Shown: piece after piece, positions 1 through 6,069 of the stretch
Numbering within the stretch: position 1 is the stretch's first letter
Layout: every line of letters starts with the position of its first letter
NCBI GenBank assembly: GCA_030154385.1
Contig: JASKJZ010000075.1
Span: 1 to 9,234 of the forward strand
Source: Clostridiales bacterium
GTDB taxonomy: Bacteria; Bacillota_A; Clostridia; Lachnospirales; Lachnospiraceae
Reading direction: 5' to 3'
Length of the DNA stretch: 9,234 nt
Made by a program: the position numbers and the translations under genes
Notes under the pieces: model-generated
Told to the model about the DNA's origin: nothing
Database searches by the model: none
What the model saw: the letters and a program-made list of their open reading frames with translations, nothing else

Positions 1-939
1 TTTAGCGGTGCTCTGTGCATACGCTGCCCTCAAATTGTTTAAAACCGAAATAACAAATTTTCCTCTTTCGGTATCTTTGTCCGCTTGATAGGCCAGCGTT
101 TGCTCGGCTGATAGGTATAAAAAAGGATTCGTAAATCCCTTTTGTACTACACTTCCCCACAACCCGCCATCGTAGCTTAAGCCTGCCAAAATGGAATCGT
201 TCCTGGCCATCCACTCCGCTATTGTTGCTCCACCATATGAGTGTCCAAATGCTCCGATATGAGAAAAATCCATATTCTCCCATACAGACGCATCCACCAT
301 ATTATCATTTTTTAGCAGCTTCTGCAACACAAATTCCATATCCTGTACACGAATTTCGATTTCTCTTTCATATAGACGATCACCCGTCTCTTCTAGGGAC
401 AAATTTCTCTTGGCCACCGTTCCATCCAAATACGCTACATCATAGGAGGTATACGGATGATCTACCCCTATCACGGTATATCCCTCGCTTACAAGCTCCT
501 CTACAACCGCCAAATTTTGAAAGCGGGTGGAGTTATTGCCTGGAGAAAAGAAGATCAAAGGACTTGCTTTTGATAAATCAGCTGGTACTCCCCTCTCATA
601 ACAATATGTATTGATTGGTCTCATATGATAAAACAACCATTTGGGGAGTCCAACCACGCTGCTTACAGCAAGTGAAACTTCTTTTGGATATGCTTTTGCT
701 TTCCCAGTCGCTTCCTTCATCGGATACCATATCGTTACCATAACCTTTCGGTGATCCGATTGCTCTTTCGTATATATCTCTTGTCTTGTGTCATCCTCTA
801 ACATTAAGCTGACCTCTCCCACCTGATATTCTCCCTGTGGGATTGGAAGACGAAATCTTGGAAAGAGGTATTGTTTTGCAATTACAAGCGCGCTCAAAAC
901 GAAAATCAAAAATCCCAAGCTGTATTTTATTTTTTTCAT
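1..939 (-). CDS. Membrane-anchored alpha/beta hydrolase, PAF-acetylhydrolase type (3' end cut off)
   Basis: The reading frame is open for 313 codons from the ATG at 939 to the left window edge, so the C-terminus is missing. The N-terminus has KK-I-K followed by a hydrophobic stretch (about residues 7-21), an uncleaved signal anchor or signal peptide that should place the enzyme outside the membrane. Then come a VTIWYP strand (68-73) and the FFSPGNNS oxyanion-side loop (130-137), as in PAF-acetylhydrolase/dienelactone-like esterases. The nucleophile motif GHSYGG is at 232-237 (Ser234), and SYDGG is at 255-259, where Asp257 is the probable acid. In that family the catalytic His lies about 78 residues after the Ser, which would fall just off the edge. 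Expected role: hydrolysis of an ester or short acyl chain; the substrate is unknown. It starts 7 bp after the upstream membrane-protein gene and has an AAGGA site before the ATG, so it is the last visible gene of the operon. Other upstream ATGs are out of frame. Confidence 0.85.
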   Translation of the reverse strand, partial: MKKIKYSLGFLIFVLSALVIAKQYLFPRFRLPIPQGEYQVGEVSLMLEDDTRQEIYTKEQSDHRKVMVTIWYPMKEATGKAKAYPKEVSLAVSSVVGLPKWLFYHMRPINTYCYERGVPADLSKASPLIFFSPGNNSTRFQNLAVVEELVSEGYTVIGVDHPYTSYDVAYLDGTVAKRNLSLEETGDRLYEREIEIRVQDMEFVLQKLLKNDNMVDASVWENMDFSHIGAFGHSYGGATIAEWMARNDSILAGLSYDGGLWGSVVQKGFTNPFLYLSAEQTLAYQADKDTERGKFVISVLNNLRAAYAQSTAK

Positions 940-946
940 CCATCCA

Positions 947-1531
947 TCATCCTTGCTTGTTCTTTATACTTTTTTTATACCACCAGATAATCGCAACTAA
1001 GCATATCACAAGGCCAAGGATAGCAGGAACGATTACCTTTGCTCCCGATGATCCGCCTTCGGCTACGCTCCAGATAATTTTCCCAAATGCAATTCCAACC
1101 AGCACACCAATCCCTGCCTTCATATTTCGTTTCCAAAGTCCCCAAACTAAGAGTCCCATAGAAATGGGAACAATGCTGGTCACTAAAATTTTAGCACCCG
1201 TCCAGTTCTGTGTAAGATATTCTCTTTCCATTGCTAAAAAGTCTCCAACTTTTGGGTCAATTTCAGCTGGTCTTGGAAACCAGAACATGCTAATCAATAA
1301 TAAAAAAATCGTAGCACTGATTCCAGTCGCATTTCTCTTGTATGCAAAGTAGCAAATGGGAATCATAAAAATGGGACGTATATACCAGCTCAATACGTTT
1401 TGATGCCTTGAAAAGGCCCATTCAAAAAAGGTCTGATCCGTTGCCATTAATAAAACAAATCCAATGGATAAAAATGCAAATAATAATGCCGTGATGCCAT
1501 CAAACCGTTTCATTTCTTTTCTTATATCCAT
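947..1531 (-). CDS. Multi-pass membrane protein of unknown function
   Basis: I do not recognise the family. The 194-residue protein has a short charged N-terminus (MDIRKEMKRFDG) and about five or six hydrophobic segments (roughly 13-30, 48-64, 69-86, 114-133, 137-155 and 164-185). It has a basic C-terminal tail (KKSIKNKQG). A SMFWFPRP motif sits at the end of the third segment, before an acidic outer or inner loop (about 89-108) containing EID, EREY and NW. I chose the start at 1531 because AGAGAGG lies 7 bases upstream of it. The in-frame ATG at 1555, which overlaps the preceding stop codon, has no ribosome binding site. The gene lies 20 bp after the acyltransferase gene and 7 bp before the hydrolase gene, so it is co-transcribed with both. 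A role as a membrane partner of the acyltransferase or hydrolase is an inference from context only. Confidence 0.85.
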   Translation of the reverse strand: MDIRKEMKRFDGITALLFAFLSIGFVLLMATDQTFFEWAFSRHQNVLSWYIRPIFMIPICYFAYKRNATGISATIFLLLISMFWFPRPAEIDPKVGDFLAMEREYLTQNWTGAKILVTSIVPISMGLLVWGLWKRNMKAGIGVLVGIAFGKIIWSVAEGGSSGAKVIVPAILGLVICLVAIIWWYKKSIKNKQG

Positions 1532-1551
1532 AATAGTACCTCTCTTTCTAT

Positions 1552-2793
1552 TCATAAAATGATGAGTGCCAATAACATAAGTATTGTAACCGCAGTTAAT
1601 ATCTTTCGTTCACTCGCTTGATATTCTCTGCCAAAAACAGTACCGATCAATGGAATCTTTTTCAAAAATATGACGGCTGCAAGCGATAGTAGTACCGTAA
1701 TTATCATCACCAAAATACCCTTTAATACGGCAGGTAGTAAAAGAAACGTAAAAACATACTGCAATACCGTAACCACTGCATAATGAATCACATAAATCCC
1801 CATCGCTTCCTTTGCCAAAAGATCCATCCATTTGTTTTCCTTCTTGCTATATCTCATAAAAAAGCTAAGAAATCCATACAGGGCAAGAATGCTAATCGGA
1901 ACCACCATACATTGCTCCACTGCCAAAACGATACTTTTGGTGATGCCGATTCCCATTCCTTCTTGAATCACATGGATTACGACATTACATGCCGTCAAGA
2001 AAAGTGAAAGACCACACCAAATCCACCACTTCTTTTGGAATTTGTCTTGGTAAAAAAAGCTTTTCTTGATGCCAAATGTTCCAACTATATTCCCTGCTAT
2101 AAAAAATAACAAGTACAAAAGGATACGGGAAAGCTGCATATTAAACGGCTTAAGAATCGTGACAAAGCCACCGTTTGCGACATTGCGTAGCGGCAGAAAC
2201 ACCAGTACACCAATAACCAGCATCGCAAGAAAGAAATGTGCTGCTTTTGTCAGATATCCATCGACCTTCCCTGCGAAAAGACGGCTGCCTTCCTGCTTCA
2301 CTGCTGCGTATAAAATCAAAACAAGTGAAAACAGGAACAGTACCCATAAAAACCAAAGGTGATTGGCTTCTATTCTTCCAAAGTTTTGAACAAAATAGCA
2401 ACCATATCCAGAAAAGGAAGCGCTTTTTCCTTCGCCCTTAATCGTACTAAAATAATGTGCGATGGGATTGAGGAGTAATGTACCAAACCCAAAAGGTAAT
2501 AGCAGCCGAATCAAGCGCTCCTCCAGATATACAAGTGTACCTTTTTTTCGCAGCGCCCGATAGGAAAATAATCCAGAGATAAAGAAGAATGCAAACATAA
2601 AAAATACATCATTGTAAAGGGCAATCAGATCAAACCCGACAAAGGTAGCGTTATCTGCGATTAAAACACCGGAGCCACTGGTACTGTATGCCAAAGTAGC
2701 ATGGTGCCAAACCACCAACAGCATTAAAAATGAGCGAAAGTAATCAATACTACTGTCCCTTTTCTTTTTTTCTACTTGTAAGCTATCTCTCAT
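1552..2793 (-). CDS. Acyltransferase family 3 membrane protein (OpgC/OatA-like membrane domain)
   Basis: This 413-residue, very hydrophobic protein has about ten membrane segments. It matches the acyltransferase-3 fold, whose members move acyl groups (often acetyl or succinyl) onto sugars or other envelope molecules. Supporting motifs are the N-terminal SIDYFRSFLMLLVVWHHA (15-32) with paired His30/His31 at the end of helix 1, FFMFAFFFISGLFS (64-77), and the basic EERLIRLLLPF patch (91-101). Also present are HLWFLW (145-150) and GIYVIHY (332-338) near the C-terminus. There is no extracellular SGNH domain, so it is a stand-alone transferase. The acceptor cannot be told from the sequence. The start at 2793 has AAAGGAA about 8 bases upstream and overlaps the SDR stop codon by 4 bp (ATGA), which indicates translational coupling. 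Confidence is high for the family and low for the substrate. Confidence 0.9.
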   Translation of the reverse strand: MRDSLQVEKKKRDSSIDYFRSFLMLLVVWHHATLAYSTSGSGVLIADNATFVGFDLIALYNDVFFMFAFFFISGLFSYRALRKKGTLVYLEERLIRLLLPFGFGTLLLNPIAHYFSTIKGEGKSASFSGYGCYFVQNFGRIEANHLWFLWVLFLFSLVLILYAAVKQEGSRLFAGKVDGYLTKAAHFFLAMLVIGVLVFLPLRNVANGGFVTILKPFNMQLSRILLYLLFFIAGNIVGTFGIKKSFFYQDKFQKKWWIWCGLSLFLTACNVVIHVIQEGMGIGITKSIVLAVEQCMVVPISILALYGFLSFFMRYSKKENKWMDLLAKEAMGIYVIHYAVVTVLQYVFTFLLLPAVLKGILVMIITVLLSLAAVIFLKKIPLIGTVFGREYQASERKILTAVTILMLLALIIL

Positions 2794-3662
2794 TTTTTGT
2801 TCCTTTCTATGTATTCCTGTGTCAACTTAATGACCTTATCAATGTTTTCCTTGTCATTGGTATAGTTCCCCGAGCCAATCATCTGATTGTGTTCGTCAAA
2901 ATATTTACCCGTTACCCGTTTTAAGGACGGTTCCGTCGCCAAGTAGGTATAGGTCTCTGCCATTACCTCAGGCTCAATCGTTTTTTTACTCTTCATACGA
3001 TATGCAAATTTTTGTAGTCCTGTAAGGTTTGGATGTCGGCTCAAATCAACTCTTACAGCGGTAACACGAATCGAATTGACCGAAATATTAGTGTACTTTT
3101 TCTGATCGGCAAGCCAATAGGTATACATAACCTGCGCAAGCTTTGATTGATAATATGCCTTCGTTACCGAAAATTTACGTTCCCGAAATTCAGGATCCTT
3201 CAAATCTACCTTGAGCCCAGGCATAGCAAGCAGCCCTTTAGACGAAATCGTGATAATTCGTCCATCCTCGCTTTTTTCGATTAAATCCTCTAACAAAGAG
3301 GTTAGGTATACAGGTCCGATATGATTGGTCATCCAGATTGTTTCCACCCCTTCAGCACTAAACTCTGCTTCTTTTTGCGAAATATCAAAAATTGCAGCAT
3401 TATGAATCAATACATCAACGTGATTATATACCTGGTGCAGATACTCAGCACAAGCTTTAATCGAATCAAAACAACTCATATCCACGATTACTAAGCTCAC
3501 TTCATTGGATTGGCTCTTTTCTTTGATTTCCTTAAGAGCTTCTTCTCCTCTTGATAAATTTCTGCATCCGATTATAACATGATATCCTTTTTTGGCAATC
3601 TGTATGGCGGCTTCTTTTCCTATGCCAGCATTCCCACCTGTAATAAAACATATTTTATTCAT
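2790..3662 (-). CDS. SDR-family NAD(P)-dependent oxidoreductase (retinol dehydrogenase-like)
   Basis: This 290-residue classical-type short-chain dehydrogenase is probably cytosolic. The Rossmann motif TGGNAGIG is at 8-15. CRN (33-35) after the second strand suggests a preference for NADP(H), because the Arg can hold the 2'-phosphate. Further motifs are VDMS (60-63), HNAA (87-90, a variant of NNAG), Asn113 in the helix-4 position, ISS with Ser140/141, and the catalytic Y170-x3-K174. All four catalytic positions are therefore present. The spacing and the ENIDKVIKLTQ C-terminal tail resemble the retinol dehydrogenase/protochlorophyllide reductase-like subgroup; the substrate is unknown. The ATG at 3662 is chosen because GAGAGGTGA lies 5 bases upstream. 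An in-frame GTG at 3671 falls inside that ribosome binding site. It is the first gene of the operon, facing away from tetR and downstream of a near-consensus promoter. Confidence 0.93.
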   Translation of the reverse strand: MNKICFITGGNAGIGKEAAIQIAKKGYHVIIGCRNLSRGEEALKEIKEKSQSNEVSLVIVDMSCFDSIKACAEYLHQVYNHVDVLIHNAAIFDISQKEAEFSAEGVETIWMTNHIGPVYLTSLLEDLIEKSEDGRIITISSKGLLAMPGLKVDLKDPEFRERKFSVTKAYYQSKLAQVMYTYWLADQKKYTNISVNSIRVTAVRVDLSRHPNLTGLQKFAYRMKSKKTIEPEVMAETYTYLATEPSLKRVTGKYFDEHNQMIGSGNYTNDKENIDKVIKLTQEYIERNKK

Positions 3663-3688
3663 TGTAATCACCTCTCACAAAATATAGG

Positions 3689-3717
3689 TTGACAGATTAG
3701 ACCATGTGGTCTATAAC
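3689..3717 (+). promoter_or_regulatory. Sigma-A-type promoter reading toward tetR
   Basis: TTGACA at 3689-3694, a 17-base spacer, then TATAAC at 3712-3717. Expected transcript start is near 3724, about 133 bases before the tetR start codon. The -35 is consensus and the -10 is close to it. The spacer holds the 16-bp palindrome, so a bound TetR protein would block it. Confidence 0.7.
3698..3713. promoter_or_regulatory. Probable TetR operator
   Basis: TAGACCA-TG-TGGTCTA is an inverted repeat with two perfect 7-bp arms around a 2-base centre, the size and style of TetR-family operators. It overlaps the spacer and first bases of the -10 of the tetR-facing promoter and the start region of the SDR-facing promoter, so one bound dimer could silence both. 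The adjacent TetR gene is the obvious ligand, but binding is inferred. Confidence 0.7.
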
Positions 3718-3720
3718 TAG

Positions 3721-3749
3721 AATATAGCATCATTCCTACATACTGTCAA
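3721..3749 (-). promoter_or_regulatory. Sigma-A-type promoter reading into the SDR operon
   Basis: On the minus strand, TTGACA (3749-3744), a 17-base spacer, then TATATT (3726-3721). Expected transcript start is near 3714, about 52 bases before the SDR start. The palindrome at 3698-3713 would then cover roughly +1 to +16, a typical repressor position. Confidence 0.75.
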
Positions 3750-3817
3750 CCTATATTTTTGTATCTTGCATCCAGGTTCAATTCCTTTACAAATAGAATG
3801 CCTTTGGTGCAAAGTTG

Positions 3818-3826
3818 TGGTACAAT
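3818..3826 (+). promoter_or_regulatory. Possible second tetR promoter (extended -10)
   Basis: TGG-TACAAT is an extended -10 element 30 bases before the tetR start codon. It would give a transcript starting near 3833 with a short leader containing the GGAGG site at 3847-3851. No convincing -35 box is found 15-18 bases upstream, so this is a weaker alternative to the promoter at 3689-3717. Confidence 0.35.
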
Positions 3827-3856
3827 CTATTTACTTGTTATTATTTGGAGGTAATT

Positions 3857-4462
3857 ATGAATGCAAAGACATTTGACCGCAAAGACCAGCTAATTACGGC
3901 AGCGCTTACTGAATTTATCGAAAAAGATTATGAAAAAGCTTCCCTGAACACCATAATTAAAAATGCAAACCTAAGCAAGGGCGTGTTCTACTATCATTTC
4001 AAGAGCAAGGAAGCCCTCTATATCGCACTCCTAGAGGATGCCACAAAGAAAAAATGGCACTATATCAGCACCCATACCGATACCACGGATTATACCGCAC
4101 TCGATATTTTTGACCGTTTTGTCTATCAGGCAAGGGCAAGCGTTCAATTTGCACACGAATTTCCAGTCTATCACAAATTGGGACGCATGTTCTTAAAAGA
4201 AAAGGGTAATCCCATCTATTGGACTGCTCTTCAGCATATTGAGGCTACAGGAACGGATGTCTTAGATGAAATGATAAGAGATGCGTACCAAAATGGAGAA
4301 ATCAATACCGCTTATCCAATCGAATTCACGGTAAAACTCTTACGTCACTTATTTCTGGAATTTGAAAGTATCTTTATCCACGACATTGACTATGAATTGG
4401 ATAACATTTCGGATCTGCTTAAAACTTATGTCTCCTTCATGCGGCATGGTCTTAATCCGTAG
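3857..4462 (+). CDS. TetR/AcrR-family transcriptional regulator
   Basis: This 201-residue protein is of typical TetR length. The N-terminal DNA-binding domain runs through about residue 58: a first helix with KDQLITAALTEFIEKDYEKAS (9-29), the helix-turn-helix around SLNTIIKNANLSKGVFYYHF (29-48), and KSKEALY (49-55). The YYHFKSKEAL signature is diagnostic of the family. The remaining helical part has no recognisable ligand signature. Members usually repress their own gene and a divergent neighbour until a small molecule binds. The layout here fits that: the SDR operon faces away, and a palindrome lies between the two genes. The start at 3857 is chosen because GGAGG (3847-3851) lies 5 bases upstream; an in-frame TTG at 3815 would add 14 residues but has no ribosome binding site. 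A terminator follows at 4543-4567. The ligand is unknown, presumably a substrate or product of the SDR/acyltransferase/hydrolase set. Confidence 0.93.
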   Translation: MNAKTFDRKDQLITAALTEFIEKDYEKASLNTIIKNANLSKGVFYYHFKSKEALYIALLEDATKKKWHYISTHTDTTDYTALDIFDRFVYQARASVQFAHEFPVYHKLGRMFLKEKGNPIYWTALQHIEATGTDVLDEMIRDAYQNGEINTAYPIEFTVKLLRHLFLEFESIFIHDIDYELDNISDLLKTYVSFMRHGLNP

Positions 4463-4542
4463 CACACGACTTTAGGGAGGCTATAAGCCAAGCCATTGGC
4501 CGAGCAACTGGTTCATCAGTTCATGCATGGTATCTATGCATA

Positions 4543-4567
4543 AAAAGACAACTTTTTGTTGTCTTTT
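4543..4567 (+). terminator. Rho-independent terminator after tetR
   Basis: AAAAGACAAC (4543-4552) pairs perfectly with GTTGTCTTTT (4558-4567) around a TTTTT loop. GACAAC/GTTGTC is the stable core and the flanking A/T runs can act as a U-tract in either direction. It lies 80 bases after the tetR stop codon. The stem has few G-C pairs, so efficiency is uncertain. The 80 bases between the stop codon and the stem hold small imperfect inverted repeats around GCCA/TGGC and two ATGCAT copies, but nothing I can name. Confidence 0.65.
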
Positions 4568-4584
4568 AAAAAATCAAATATATA
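4556..4584 (+). promoter_or_regulatory. Candidate promoter of the GH13 gene
   Basis: TTGTTG (4556-4561), a 17-base spacer, then TATATA (4579-4584). The -35 falls within the tetR terminator stem. Transcription would start near 4591, in the middle of the palindrome at 4581-4600. Confidence 0.45.
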
Positions 4585-4600
4585 CCGAACGGTAGGTATA
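4581..4600. promoter_or_regulatory. Operator-like 20-bp palindrome before the GH13 gene
   Basis: TATACCGAAC followed by GGTAGGTATA: 8 of 10 positions are symmetric about 4590/4591, with a nested perfect TACCG-AA-CGGTA. ACCG/CGGT-type cores are common in TetR-family operators. It overlaps the candidate -10 and transcript start. The half-site shares TA-ACC with the operator at 3698-3713, but the spacing between halves differs (8 versus 4 bases), so a different regulator is at least as likely. Confidence 0.5.
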
Positions 4601-4613
4601 AAAGAAAGGAGAA

Positions 4614-4636
4614 GCATCAAACGTAATGCTTGATGC
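4614..4636 (+). other. Hairpin between the ribosome binding site and the GH13 start
   Basis: GCATCAA (4614-4620) and TTGATGC (4630-4636) are perfect 7-bp inverted arms around a 9-base loop, directly after AAAGGAG (4605-4611). The loop and right arm contain ATG codons at 4626 (out of frame) and 4633 (in frame). The family-supported ATG at 4648 lies 11 bases after the stem. Folding would bring the distant Shine-Dalgarno sequence closer to that ATG. Confidence 0.5.
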
Positions 4637-4647
4637 GTGTTTTCTAT

Positions 4648-6003
4648 ATGAGGAAGCTATGGTACGAAAATGCTTTTATTTATCACTTTTTCACCTTTGG
4701 TGTGTGCAATGCCCCTTTTAAAAATCCTTATGGTCCCATTCAATATCGTATTTATGAGATTGAAAAATGGATTCCCCACTTAAAAAAATTAAACGTGAAT
4801 GCCGTTTTATTCAGCCCTGTCTTTGAATCCCGCTCTCATGGCTATGATACGACCGATTATTATCAGTTGGATAGCCGTATTGGTGACAATGAGAGTTTTT
4901 TGCATGTAATTGATACCCTGCATAACAATGGGATTCGAGTCATCTTAGATGGTGTTTTTAATCACTGTGGACGTGATTTTTTTGCCTTTCAAGATCTTTT
5001 GACAAACGGAAGAAATTCCAAATACCGTGAGTGGTTTGCTGGCCTCGATTTTTCCAGTTCCAGTCCGCTAAACGATCCGTTTTCCTATGCTACCTGGAAC
5101 GGTTATTATGAACTGCCTAAGTTCAATCTGAACCATCCAGAAGTCGTGGATTACTTACTAGACGTCGTGTCATATTGGATTTCTTATTTCCATATTGACG
5201 GACTTCGACTGGATGCCGCTGATTGTCTAACACCCGCCTTTATGTGTGCACTGCGGCAAAAGACCATCGCCCAAAAAGAAGACTTTTGGCTAATGGGTGA
5301 GGTGGTACATGGCGATTATCGAAACTGGGTCAAGGCGGATGCCTTGCATTCGGTCACAAATTATGAAATTTTTAAAGGTCTCTATTCGAGTCACAACGAC
5401 CAAAACCTATTTGAAATTGCACATTCCTTGCATCGTGAATTTGATCGTATGGAAGGAAGGTACGGCTATTTTCTTCCCTATAATTTCGTAGACAATCACG
5501 ATCAGAACCGATTGGCCAGTTTGGTAGAAGAGTCCTCCTATTTATATACCATCTATCTACTTTTGTTTACCATTCCTGGGATACCTTCTCTTTATTATGG
5601 CAGTGAATGGGGCATCAAGGGAGAAAAAACCGTGGATTCTGATTTACCAATCCGCCCTTACCTTGACATAGAAAAAATAATGCCGATGGAAGACAATTTA
5701 GAAAACGTAATACAGACATTGAGCCAGATCCGCATGGAACAGGCGGCACTTTTTGCTGGCGACTACAAACAAGTTTCCATTGCCTACCAAGCACCCTTTG
5801 TCTTTGAGAGACGATACAAGGAGCAACAGATTGTGGTCGTCATAAATGCCACTCAAAAAGAGCACTTTCTTGATCTTTCGATGTATCAGGGTACTTCCTT
5901 TTTTGATCTTTTAAACAAAGAATCCATACCATCCAGTGAATTAAATCATGTTAAAATTCATCCTTCTTGGGGCAGAATCTTACTTGCTCAAATAACAGAA
6001 TAA
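4648..6003 (+). CDS. GH13 alpha-amylase-family glycoside hydrolase, cytoplasmic
   Basis: This 451-residue retaining alpha-glucan hydrolase or transferase has a complete GH13 barrel. Region I is DGVFNHCG (101-108). Region II is GLRLDAAD (185-192), with Arg187 and nucleophile Asp189. Region III is GEV with acid/base Glu218. Region IV is FVDNHD (280-285), with His284 and stabiliser Asp285. A short C-terminal beta domain follows (about 375-451). There is no signal peptide, no starch-binding module and no N-terminal extra domain, so it probably acts in the cytoplasm on imported maltodextrins or related alpha-glucosides. The exact specificity cannot be read. The start is uncertain: MRKLWYENAF at 4648 matches the usual N-terminus of this enzyme type but has no close ribosome binding site. 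The in-frame ATG at 4633 (456 residues) lies 21 bases after GGAG. The gene stands alone between two terminators, possibly under an operator at 4581-4600. Confidence 0.92.
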   Translation: MRKLWYENAFIYHFFTFGVCNAPFKNPYGPIQYRIYEIEKWIPHLKKLNVNAVLFSPVFESRSHGYDTTDYYQLDSRIGDNESFLHVIDTLHNNGIRVILDGVFNHCGRDFFAFQDLLTNGRNSKYREWFAGLDFSSSSPLNDPFSYATWNGYYELPKFNLNHPEVVDYLLDVVSYWISYFHIDGLRLDAADCLTPAFMCALRQKTIAQKEDFWLMGEVVHGDYRNWVKADALHSVTNYEIFKGLYSSHNDQNLFEIAHSLHREFDRMEGRYGYFLPYNFVDNHDQNRLASLVEESSYLYTIYLLLFTIPGIPSLYYGSEWGIKGEKTVDSDLPIRPYLDIEKIMPMEDNLENVIQTLSQIRMEQAALFAGDYKQVSIAYQAPFVFERRYKEQQIVVVINATQKEHFLDLSMYQGTSFFDLLNKESIPSSELNHVKIHPSWGRILLAQITE

Positions 6004-6004
6004 A

Positions 6005-6034
6005 TTAGGGGGGCAAAACACTTTGCCCCCCTAA
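6005..6034. terminator. Strong terminator shared by convergent genes
   Basis: A 13-bp perfect stem (6005-6017 with 6022-6034) contains six consecutive G-C pairs and a 4-base ACAC loop. It starts 2 bases after the GH13 stop codon and lies 35 bases past the stop codon of the convergent coiled-coil gene. T-rich sequence follows on the plus strand and AATTTATT-like sequence on the minus strand, so it probably serves both directions. Confidence 0.85.
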
Positions 6035-6069
6035 CATTTCATTTCAATTTCTTATTTTTAACCTTTTTC

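Larger units (their letters stand above)
3679..3759. repeat. 17-bp perfect inverted repeat flanking the divergent control region
   Basis: The left arm (3679-3695) and right arm (3743-3759) are exact reverse complements over 17 bases, AAAATATAGGTTGACAG and its complement, with 47 bases between them. Each arm contains a TTGACA -35 box pointing inward. The symmetry axis is at 3719. A further 5-bp inverted pair, CTATA at 3711-3715 and TATAG at 3723-3727, shares that axis. The 15-base stretches between these pairs (3696-3710 and 3728-3742) are not symmetric. Confidence 0.95.

Noticed and set aside
1..283. 93-residue minus-strand frame and possible frameshift in the hydrolase
   Set aside because: The hydrolase frame is open without interruption from 939 to 1 and carries all expected motifs, so the shorter frame is out of phase and there is no frameshift.
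837..1352. 171-codon plus-strand frame opposite the membrane-protein gene
   Set aside because: It has no ribosome binding site or recognisable domain, and it runs antisense through two genes with good starts and motifs.
3679..3759. Inverted repeat as the ends of a tiny mobile element (MITE)
   Set aside because: No target-site duplication is visible outside the arms, the arms carry promoter boxes in functional positions, and no second copy is in the window.
3771..3789. GGTTCAATTCC, resembling a tRNA T-loop
   Set aside because: The stem around it pairs for only three bases, and there is no acceptor stem, anticodon arm or CCA end nearby. Most likely chance.
4463..4542. Possible small gene or regulatory RNA after tetR (AGGGAGG, then ATG at 4523)
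   Set aside because: The only frame after the AGGGAGG encodes six residues, and the inverted repeats there are short and imperfect. Nothing supportable.
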